Below the pieces are notes generated by a model. The model did not search any database, had not been told where the DNA came from, and was given only the letters and a program-made list of their open reading frames with translations. Both the position numbers and the translations under genes were made by a program. Shown one piece after another: positions 55,183 to 64,000 of a stretch of DNA of 64,000 nt (position 1 is the first letter of the stretch; each line of letters starts with the position of its first letter). Where the stretch lies: NCBI RefSeq assembly GCF_002234675.1, contig NC_019878.2, positions 3,113,763 through 3,177,762 of the forward strand. Reading direction: 5' to 3'. Source of the DNA: Oryzias latipes. Taxonomy: Eukaryota; Chordata; Actinopteri; Beloniformes; Adrianichthyidae.

Positions 55183-55670
55183 CATGAGTGACATCATCCA
55201 TGGAAAATGGTTCACTTCCAGCTCTAACGAAATGAAATCAATTCAGTCGAACACCGCCATATTGGAACCAGACAACGTCCGTGAGCAGTGAGATTTCAGA
55301 GTGATCGTTTCTATGGCAACCACTCTCCAATCAGGACTGGGCTTGATGGAAAGCCACATCCCTACCACTGAAAGGGGGCTCTAGAAAATCTGTCAATCAA
55401 ATGTGTCAACATGAGATCACCTACTTTTATTGAGGCATCTGATTGGCCAGTTTGTAACTCGAATAAGTTGCACCACAGAAAAAAATATTGGGGGAAAAAT
55501 AAGGATTATTAAGAACATGTTAAAAATGTATCAGTGCCAGAATGTTAATCCTGACCAATAGATTGACTAACAGCTGTTTGTTTCTCTATAGAAGTCTAAA
55601 GAATTTTGGCTTCTGGGAACCAATGGGTACTTCCTGCTTGGAACGCCAAGCCCATAAAGTCAATGGGGTG
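55183..55670 (+). repeat. Family A interspersed repeat copy 3
   Basis: Forward copy: atggcaaccactctccaatc, gaggcatctgattggccagt and ggtacttcctgcttggaacg match 21955-22490. Confidence 0.8.
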
Positions 55671-56044
55671 AAGTTCAAACAATCATTTAACACAAAGAGC
55701 AATTACTTGGTCATTAGTTCTTATAAATCTTGTCAGGAACAAATGAACAAGTACACACTTTAATCTGTTTTTATGGCACCAGATGTTTAATCTAAGAAAA
55801 TGTTTTCAGATTTAAAGTTGGTTAAGTTGTGTGAGTGAAACTTATTTTAGACATATCCTAAAAGCAGTGCCACATATACTAAAAAAGATACATAGTTTAA
55901 AAAAACATAATTGTTCAGCTTGATTGTTTTTTTTAACCAAATCATTATTCTTCCACCACTGTGCTTGACAGTTAAACACATAGCATCACTATACGTTAGC
56001 TTCAATCATGTACTGTAGCAGACACGCTTAAATTAAGAAGAACT

Positions 56045-56387
56045 GATAAAAGCAGACGTCTTTGTTTTCCTCGTCTGAGCTGGAATCTGGATCTTAACTG
56101 TACAACTGAATAGCTCCAATATTGATCACCATTTTGTTGCATCGCTACTGTTAGGTTGGGGTTGGAATGGGCTGTAGGCTAATGGGAGAGAGTGTAAACA
56201 AAGGAATGGTCGGATATCAACAGCTCATTGTCCCGCCCACAACTCAGAGGCAAACTTCGAATGAAGTCCGTCTGCTCTGCAGAAACTATGTCTTAAAAAA
56301 TGACACAGACTTTTTGATTTTGGCTAAAAATGGCATAATCATAATTATAAGATCACTGGGAACAATGTAGTTGGAGTGGGACTTTAA
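56045..56387 (+). repeat. Family B interspersed repeat copy 4
   Basis: From cagacgtctttgttttcctc through gctggaatctggatcttaac to ggagtgggactTTAA. Its final TTAA is the insertion site of the following piggyBac-type element. Confidence 0.8.
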
Positions 56388-56592
56388 CCCTTGTGCTATC
56401 CTAGGCACTCTAACTTTGGGAGTTGGGTCATCTAGACCCACTAGACAGTGCTCTGAACCTTTTTTCTTCAATGATTTGTGATCTTCACTGGTGTCCATGG
56501 ATTACATGAAATCTTTCCACCTTTATCCACCTTTGTCATGGTAGGAAGAACATGTCAATGTAAGGGTGGGGTCATCTAAGATAGCACAAGGG
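56388..56592. mobile_element. piggyBac-type MITE, 205 bp
   Basis: Perfect 13-bp inverted ends CCCTTGTGCTATC ... GATAGCACAAGGG flanked by TTAA on both sides (56384-56387 and 56593-56596). TTAA target use and CCC ends are the piggyBac signature. No coding capacity, so non-autonomous. Confidence 0.92.
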
Positions 56593-58042
56593 TTAAGGCT
56601 CCATTTGATTTAGTTTGCTTTCACAAAAGGCTCTCTCAGGAGAGAACCAAAGACTGAAGCGGACCAAACTGCCCGGAAAAATAGTACTATAAACAGTTCC
56701 AACATTGGGGTGCTTTCGTATGGAATGCGCTCTGATCAGAACGGGGAGAATGCAGCCAATAATGATGGACACATGTGCACATATTTATTGCAGATGTTGT
56801 GTTGGAACTTTTAACATAGAAGTCAATGATAAGCAACTCCCCTCTCTCACCTGTCTCCAATGTTTTTATATTTTTTGAAGAACTGTAACATTTGACATCT
56901 TGAGGATTTGCATTTTGTAAGAGAAGAAAGAGGGTTGAAGTGGACAGATACCCTGGTCCTCAGTAGGACCAAAGTTCCAGTGTGTGCTCCAAACCAGAGT
57001 TCAGGTGAGCTGTCACAGCTGCCCAACCAAGAGGACCATTAGAGGAAACAGCTGATTCTCATCAAACCTGCCAGTGTGGAAGCGCACCTAAAACCCTGCT
57101 CAAAAAGGCAGAAGCGGTTTAAAAAAACATTTGAACAGTTGCTTGTTCTCACAGATTAAGGTCAAAACAATACAAACATCTTTCTGTTCTGTTCTCATGA
57201 ACTTCCCTGAACCCAAAGCTGAACCATCAAATCCATAACCTGACGAACATCAACCTCCTGCCAACTCCAACCAAGTCTGAAACTTCCATGACACTGAAGT
57301 TTTGAGGATCATTCCTTCATGGTACAGCTTTGCTGTCAGGTCTTGACTGCTCTATGAAGACCCCCCCACACAGTCAATTCCCAGCCAAACAAGCACCAGA
57401 TCCGTCATGTTCCTGTCGCCCCTTCATGAATGAAAGATGATGGATTCATGCACACGCCCCTGCTCGCTTTCAGGTGTTCAATATTTGATCAGCCACATCA
57501 CATGGTTTCAGCCCTGAATGATTCAACACACCGGTCTGACATCGTCACCATTTCCTGCAGCTCTGCAGAGGACGCTGACGGACAGAATCCCTCTTCCACA
57601 GCGGTGAGTGAGCGTCACACCTGTATGCCAGGTGGGCACCTTTGAACTGCTTAGATGGATGTTTTTTATCAGCATACGTGGGCCATAACCCATCCAGGCT
57701 CTTCACTGTCTCAAATCCAGCCGGCTGGTGTTGGTCAGGAGTAGATTTAAGGAGGAATTCTTGAAAACTGTCAGTGGAGGGGTGGGACAGCGGGTTAACC
57801 ACTGCAGGAGTTGTCTGTAGATGTTTCTGCTTCCAACCTCACAGCTCTCCATTGTGAAAGTTGATTCCTGGTCGTCATTAATGTTTCAGAGAGGGAGTCG
57901 TGTTCTGGTGAGTGAGGAGGACAGCACCTTTATAGAGGAGCAACCCAAAAGACCTGGGGAGGGGGGCAGATGGGTTCTGGAGGCAGAAAGTTACAGACAG
58001 AGCTCACAGTTGTGCCCTGACGCACTTTCATTTGGATTAGGG

Positions 58043-59539
58043 CAGGGGTGTCAAACATATGGCCCGCGGGCCGTATCAGGCCCGCTAGATGGTTTAGTCC
58101 GGCCCACACATGAAGAGTAAAAATCATAAGGATGTTTAAAAAAGACAGCACGTTTCTAGTCCATTCCTGTGGCGAGTTATGATTTTTTAAAGAAATAACC
58201 GAAATGCGCAATTCCGCCACTAGGGAGAGCAAAGGAAAAGCAAAACAGATGAAACAGCAAATATCTGCACGTGCCAAAAGGGAAACCTAACAGCTCTGTG
58301 TCTGGGTAAGATGTAGTTGGGTTCCTCGTGAGCCTCACCACTGTTACATTGCTATAACAATGATCAGTAGTGACACAATAATGAACAAAATGTTGTCAGA
58401 ATGATAAAATAAGGTTGAAGTGGAGTGCTGAGCTTTCCAGGAAAAAATGGAAAGAGTTTTATTTGTTCATGTAGCTGAATGCAAAACCTGTGTGATTGGT
58501 ATGTCATCAACAGGTCGCAGTGCTCAAAGAATATAGCATTCAGCACCACTGAGACTCACCATAAAGAAAAGTTTCACCCTTTGCAGCTAAGAAAAGAGAA
58601 GATTTATCAACTATTAGCTGGACTGACAAAATAACCGTCTGCATTTACTGCAGCCGTGACGTCAGTGATGGAGCAGTGACAGATCCCTGATTGCAGACAA
58701 GTTGGAGCAAACATCCAAACCATTTTCTGATGGTGAACTTATGAAAAAAGGCTGAAGGCTGCAGAAGTCTTGTTCCCAAAAAGCAGTCGACCTTTGCCAG
58801 CATGAGTCTATCAAGGATTACAATTACAGATCCAACATCTCTGAGGAGACTTGGGTGCCAAATGAAGGAATCCAGTCATTTATTGCATTTTCAGTCACTA
58901 TTGATGAAAGCACCAACATCACAGAATATGTACAGCTGTGTATATTTATTAGAGGTGTTGAACAGACAGGTCAGGAAGAAGGCAGGTGTTATAACAAAAT
59001 TCAGGCAGCAAACAAGAAAAAGACTCTTGGACATTTCATTGTGTTTTGCTCACTTGAATGACAGTAAATATGTTTTTGCACAGGTTCTGAATCCTGATAT
59101 TGATGGCAGGGTGAAGTTTCAGGGGAGAAAGAAGGTTAGCATAAATTCTTATGTTCAATGTTTGCAAGTTTAACTTAGTTCAATTTTTCATTGATTTGCA
59201 CATTTACATTCCAGGTAGGGTGTTTCATTTTTTTCCGCAGCCCCTCTTGAGTTTATTATTGCGATTTCTTCAGAGTCCGATGTAAAATATTCAGCCTGTG
59301 AAAAATTGAGTAGAACTTTTTTTAAGTGAAATTAATTTTATTTAAGATATATTGGCCTCTGTGAATGAATGTGTAAAAATAAATGATTAGGCTACCACGT
59401 TGGTTGAGGCATTCTTACCAATTGAGTAGATTAACAAAAACAAAGCTGCTTTATTTTGCTATAATGTTACTAGTCCGGCCCACTTGAGATCAGACGGGTT
59501 GAATGTGGCCCCCGAGGCAAAATGAGTTTGACACCCCAG
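58043..59539 (+). mobile_element. hAT (Charlie-like) transposon with decayed transposase
   Basis: Ends CAGGGGTGTCAAAC ... GTTTGACACCCCAG, flanked by the exact 8-bp duplication GATTAGGG (58035-58042 and 59540-59547). The inner plus-strand frames hold degenerate hAT transposase-like pieces, for example FIAFSVTIDESTNITEYVQL then CIFIRGVEQ around 58870-58965, broken by stops and shifts. Confidence 0.88.
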
Positions 59540-59789
59540 GATTAGGGTTTTCCTGCCTCACATTTTTAACATGCTTTTAACCAGTTTTTGAGCAATCTGA
59601 TTACTCTCTTTGATCAGTATGACATGAGCTCAAACATCTGCTAAATAAATATGGGAATAATGCAGAGCTTTATAATCACAGTCCATTTTCAGTACATGTG
59701 GGTCAGTAAATTGTTTTTTTCATAAACACAGGACATCAAAAACTTCTTCTTAGGCAAACGTTTACGTTCAGAAAAATATTTGGTAACCT

Positions 59790-60170
59790 TTTAAAGACTC
59801 ACTCTAATGAAAATTGTGTTTTTGGTGTTTTTATCAAGTTTTGTTAGAATTTTCTCATGATGGAAGACACATATAAAGAAAATCAAGATTTAAATTGCAT
59901 TTCTGAGTGTTTCTTTATTTAACTTGTGGGGAATCAGGAGCAGAGGAAAATAATGTCGTTTGAAAAAGCCTGTGGCAGAGATGTGTTTGCTACAATCAGC
60001 GGGCCACAGTCTTCCTGCTCTGCTCCATTCTGATCATCCACTGTCAGACAAATAGATCCATGAACGTCTTTGTTTTTCTCGTCTGTGCTCGAATCTGGAT
60101 CAGAACTGGACGTGTCAATCTTGTTCACCATATCTGTTACACCGTTAATGTTAGGTTGGGAGTGTGAGGG
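59790..60170 (+). repeat. Family B interspersed repeat copy 5 (partial)
   Basis: Starts aaagactcactctaatgaaa and runs to gttaggttgggagtgtgag; the 3' part of the family is missing. Confidence 0.8.
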
Positions 60171-61138
60171 AACAAATGTTCAACTTTGCCACAGTTTTCA
60201 TCCAAAACAGTGGAGCCCAGTTAAAGTTAGTGAACCTTTCCCCATGGAACCATCTTTAAAATACCAGGGAAATCCGAGCTAAAAATGTCTAATCCTAAAA
60301 TGCTGCCTACTAAAATATCCAACAAAGCAGCTCAGTTTTGCCTCTGCTGTTGGTTCTTCTGGTTCCTGCAGGATGAAAAGGCTCGAGATGAGAGATATCC
60401 TCAGTTGCATATTTTTTGTCCACTTTAGTTCCTCTGGGTTAAAAGCCAATGTAGCACCTCCTAGGAAGAGTTTCCAGGATGTCCAATGTACTTCAGCTGC
60501 CTTATCCCAATGTGAAGGAGAGAAGGCTCCACTTGGAGCCTGTTCTCGATAACAAAGCTCCTAATCTTTTTTAATTGGGGGGCTTCAAGGCGGGGCCTTT
60601 CCCCTTTCACTCTGCCTCCCTTCCCACAGCAGTCTGGTGCAGAGGCTGCTTAGCTGCAGATGCTGCAGTAAAAACCACAGGGTCAGACCTTATCCTCACA
60701 GCAGCAGATTCATATCTGATGACAAACTGCTTGGGTAAAAGTTTAATGTCGCGGTTCTGTGCAGCAAACTGAACCAAGCTATTTAAGCAGAGCCTGATTT
60801 TAAGGCGTCTAACTGAGTCCTCCTCTGTTTGCTTAAATAAGAACTGCGCAAAAACAAAATGCTGTCACATTTCACAGACAAATATTTTATACTTTTAAAC
60901 CAAACTAAGGACAAAAAAATGGTTTGAAGGATGGCATGACATTGAGTTATGAATGAGCAACATATGATTGTAAAAAATCTGTAAGAGTATAAGTAATCTC
61001 TGAACTGCTCTGGCTTGTAAACAAAAGTCTGAACACCCAAACCACTTCATTTATCCTGTGAAATGAAGGAATACGAGGGAATTGGGATTCAACATCATTG
61101 TTAAACACATGTTTTCCCTTGAGTCTATCCATTTTACT

Positions 61139-61454
61139 GTCTCCTTCCTGTTTTAAGGTGTTGCTGGAGCCTATTTCAGCTACTGAGGGATGAAGGCGGA
61201 ACAACCACACACACTAACAATCACACTTAAGATACCATTTAGAATCACCAATGAACCTTTTCCTGCAGAGAAGAGACTCACACCAACAAGTCAGTGATCC
61301 GAAGGAGGCTCAGAATAAATAAAATAAATAAACAAGAAAACAGCAAAAAAACACAAATAGTAACAAAATTAACCGTAAAACACGCGACAGGCTGGCAACC
61401 TTGGCTTAGTCTACTCTGCCTTCGCCCCAACAGTTTCCAGGTTAGGCTCTAGCT
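61139..61454 (+). repeat. LINE-like tail fragments
   Basis: ggtgttgctggagcctattt at 61158, then aatcaccaatgaaccttttc, and gcgacaggctggcaaccttg at 61385 leading to ggctctagct. The last stretch continues after the hAT MITE inserted at 61455 (ggatagcccct). Confidence 0.5.
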
Positions 61455-61665
61455 CAGGGCTGCTCATTCCTGGTCCTCGAGCGCTACCACCCTGACTGTT
61501 TTCCAGATCTCCAAGTCCTGTTAGCTGCTGATGAGCTCAATCAGATGTCTCCACATTCTGATTGAATGAACACACCTGGTCCAGGTAATCAGCAGCAAGC
61601 AGTGCAGGGAGAGCTGGAAAACAGTCAGGGTGGTAGATCTCCAGGACCAGGAATGAGCAGCCCCG
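61455..61665. mobile_element. hAT-type MITE, 211 bp, with 8-bp target duplication
   Basis: Inverted ends CAGGGCTGCTCATTCCTGGT ... ACCAGGAATGAGCAGCCCCG. Exact 8-bp duplication CTCTAGCT at 61447-61454 and 61666-61673. Inserted into a LINE-tail-like sequence. Confidence 0.88.
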
Positions 61666-62015
61666 CTCTAGCTGGATAGCCCCTCCATGCTGCCCCGCAC
61701 CTGTAGGTGAAAATCCTAAAATAAAAAATAAACTTAATAAAAGAAAATCGCTGCAAATTATTCGGCAAGACTTAAAGTGATTGACATTACAAATCACTAA
61801 ATGAGGCTTTATAATGGATTCATAGAGACTGTCAGTGACAGGTCTTCTTTATACTCCTAATGATCTGAATTAAATTAGGTATAAACAGACAAACATGCTT
61901 TAAGCTTCTGTGGCTGAGAAGACTGTCATATAGGGCGATGAAGGTAAAAAGAATAGATCCACCTTGTATACTGTAAAGTTGTGGTTCAATCTCTAATAGC
62001 AGCCTTTCTCTACAG

Positions 62016-62427
62016 AGTGTCTCTGAAAGCAGACTGAAGGCTACTCGAGAGAATGAGAAGAATTAAAGAAGAAAACCAGAGGATCTGAAAAGACGTTTGA
62101 CAACAAGCCACTGACCGGAGGAAGTCATGGCATCGTGGCTGAGCCGTTTGTCGATGGGCGACGCCTGGTACAACATGTACTCCCGCCTACTGCGGACTAA
62201 GCCAGTGGGCTCCATGGGTCAAGGCTCAGATGACATCACCGAGCTGGCAGAGGGGTCGGCTGTTGGACTGGCGAAGGTCCTCACCACTGTGGACCTGGTG
62301 TCACTTGGAGTGGGAAGCTGTGTTGGAACGGGGATGTACGTGGTTGCTGGACTTGTTGCCAAGGCAATGGCTGGACCGGGGGTCATCCTCTCCTTCATCA
62401 TTGCAGCAGTGGCATCCATACTATCAG
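62016..62427 (+). CDS. slc7a14: slc7a14 first coding exon
   Basis: Acceptor tctacag at 62015, 111 nt of 5' UTR, ATG at 62127, then 100 codons plus one base to donor gtagaa. It ends ASILSG with a split Gly codon. If 62016 is not a spliced start, the transcript may begin further upstream. Confidence 0.85.
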
Positions 62428-63939
62428 GTAGAAGGCTCAGGTGACCAGATGTGGAAGGGCTCTCAAAACTCCTGAGAGTGTCGTAGTTTGATGTGCATCT
62501 AAAGTTACAAGTCTGTTGAGCTTCACAGAAATGGGCTTGTTTTTGAAAACTCTTTGGGATTCCAAAGGGTGTTGACAACCTGGATAATAAGGCATCATGA
62601 TGCTCTGCCCTGAAACCATGAAATCTGCATTCACTGGATGCTGTTTTTTTTTTAATGTACTGCCAAAATCCACCACCAAAAGAAGAAATGTCAAGAAATA
62701 TTCTTAATAGATTTCTATTTAAGAAGATAGTGCTGATGGATGAGAAAAAACAATTGAACTCAAAGAAACTGTAAAGCTTAAGCTTCATAATTCTGGCTTG
62801 CATTATATGGTTGGATGGATGGATAGATTACTATCCAGGGGACAGCCTGCTTTGGCCCAGGGTAGGTTCCGGTGGCCCTGGTGCAGGACAGAGCGGGTAA
62901 AAAAAATGGACGGACTGACTTACCTTTTTTTGTCCACTAATTGGTTTGTCAGGAGTACCAATCCCAGGCTTGAAAATCACAGAGTTGTTGAGACATCTAA
63001 CCACACTGGCCCCAAATGTAAAAGTAAAATGTTAATTCAGGAGAACAGCATTTGATAACTGCTCTTTTCTTCCCCAATCTTGGCTCAACAGCTGGAGACA
63101 TCTTTTACCTGTCATCATAGTAACTGAATTCCTGTTTTTATCCAAAATGAGACAAAAAACTCAAAGAAAATTGAATTTCCTAAACTTTTATCTGCCTCTT
63201 CACAAAATATTCAGTTGTTAGTTAATATTTCTTTCTCTCTTGAAATGTGTCAATGAAACTGCACCTGTGACCTGTTTCATGGTTTTTCCCAAACACACAA
63301 CAACACATTTCTCTGTCTGAATGTGTTCTCCGCTGAGGTGTGTGCTACGCTGAGTTTGGTGTCCGGGTCCCAAAAACAACAGGCTCGGCCTACACTTACA
63401 GCTACGTGACGGTCGGGGAGTTTGTGGCGTTCTTCATTGGCTGGAATTTGATCCTGGAATACCTGATTGGCACAGCTGCCGGAGCGTCAGCCCTCAGCAA
63501 CATGTTTGACTCTCTAGCCAATCACAGCATCAGTAACTACATGATAACACACCTGGGCACGCTTCGAGGGCTTGGTGAGTTCAGAACAGTCAGATTGGAG
63601 CAAAATTTAAAAAGGGCAATTTCACCGTGGATGCACACTGACTCGCCCATGTTTGCCATTTCAACAGTTCATGGTCCTTATTTCTGTGTTTTATTTAAAT
63701 CCCGCCTCTATGATTGTCCAGGTAAAGGTGAAGACACGTATCCTGACCTTCTTGCTCTCTTCATCGCCCTGCTGGTCACAGTGATCATCGCTCTGGGAGT
63801 CAAGAACTCTGTGGGCTTCAATAACATCTTGAATGTGGTAAACATGGTGGTTTGGGTTTTCATGATCATCGCTGGACTCTTCTTCATCACAGTCAGCAAC
63901 TGGGAGGGTGGCAAGTTCCTGCCATATGGCTGGTCGGGG
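62016..63939 (+). CDS. slc7a14: Solute carrier family 7 member 14, first three recognised exons (3' part outside window)
   Basis: APC-superfamily, CAT-like transporter placed at lysosomes and intracellular vesicles and expressed in brain and retina (family knowledge). ATG at 62127. Exons 62016-62427, 63338-63574 and 63722-63939 join in frame. Visible are a cytosolic N-terminus (AWYNMYSRLLRTKPVGSM), then membrane segments: TTVDLVSLGVGSCVGTGMYV (TM1 with the Gly-rich APC motif), ILSFIIAAVASILSG, FVAFFIGWNLILEYLIGTAA, DLLALFIALLVTVIIALGV and MVVWVFMIIAGLFFITV. It matches human SLC7A14 closely, including CYAEFGVRVPKTTGSAYTYS. The gene runs off the right edge after GWSG. Any upstream non-coding exon was not recognised. 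Confidence 0.95.
63338..63574 (+). CDS. slc7a14: slc7a14 second coding exon
   Basis: Begins with VCYAEFGVRVPKTTGSAYTY and ends HLGTLRGLG. The frame requires the acceptor ctccgctgag, a GAG rather than the usual CAG/TAG. Donor gtgagt. Confidence 0.92.
63722..63939 (+). CDS. slc7a14: slc7a14 third coding exon
   Basis: Encodes KGEDTYPDLLALFIALLVTV, then GVKNSVGFNNILNVVNMVVW and NWEGGKFLPYGWSG. Acceptor gtccag, donor gtgaga at 63940. Confidence 0.93.
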
Positions 63940-64000
63940 GTGAGATGCTGCAGCTCTGTTCAGTTTAGGTCTTGAAGTCACCTCCTCTTGGAGGATTTTG

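Larger units (their letters stand above)
45700..62015. other. Gene-poor, transposon-rich interval between rpl22l1 and slc7a14
   Basis: No intact gene recognised. Identified contents are the repeats listed separately; the remaining stretches (about 48430-50190, 53000-55000, 56600-58035, 60170-61140) are AT-rich with only short, unsupported ORFs. A non-coding first exon of slc7a14 may lie here unseen. Confidence 0.6.

Noticed and set aside
62219..62803. 194-codon minus-strand ORF
   Set aside because: Antisense shadow of the first slc7a14 coding exon and its intron.

Overview
The window looks like teleost nuclear DNA. It has vertebrate genes split into many short exons with GT-AG splice sites, long AT-rich introns and UTRs, CA and GATA/CATC microsatellites, and many short DNA transposons (hAT-, piggyBac- and other MITE-like elements), tRNA-derived SINE-like pieces and LINE-tail-like pieces. 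A percomorph, possibly ricefish-like, is my guess from the style of the repeats; the species cannot be fixed from sequence alone.

Four protein-coding genes lie on the + strand. (1) 2017-31573: the 3' 28 exons (1220 codons plus stop) of the Ste20/GCK-IV kinase tnik. They run from kinase subdomain IX through the coiled-coil and low-complexity linker to the C-terminal CNH domain; the 5' exons are left of the window. (2) About 37500-42965: eif5a2, with a non-coding first exon in a CpG-rich promoter and four coding exons (156 aa) carrying the hypusination loop. (3) About 43650-45700: rpl22l1, four coding exons (129 aa) behind a pyrimidine-tract promoter. (4) From 62016 to beyond the right edge: the first three recognised exons of slc7a14, a multi-pass lysosomal-type APC transporter. 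The order and common orientation match the human 3q26 block TNIK-SLC2A2-EIF5A2-RPL22L1-SLC7A14, except that no SLC2A2 is visible between tnik and eif5a2.

The genes do not form an operon; they are neighbours in an old syntenic block. tnik is a Wnt/cytoskeleton signalling kinase, eif5a2 a translation elongation factor, rpl22l1 a ribosomal-protein paralogue and slc7a14 a vacuolar/lysosomal transporter. The 45.7-62.0 kb gap between rpl22l1 and slc7a14 has no recognisable intact gene. It is a patchwork of transposons, several with clean target-site duplications, plus a decayed transposon-type ORF.

Main points for a second look: a 96-codon in-frame exon and a 9-nt candidate microexon in tnik; an inverted pair of ~460-bp repeats flanking eif5a2; CTCF-like motifs that switch orientation near the tnik 3' end; nested transposon insertions with readable target duplications; and the absence of slc2a2. 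I found no convincing new multi-gene system; this is an ordinary vertebrate locus with interesting splice and repeat structure.
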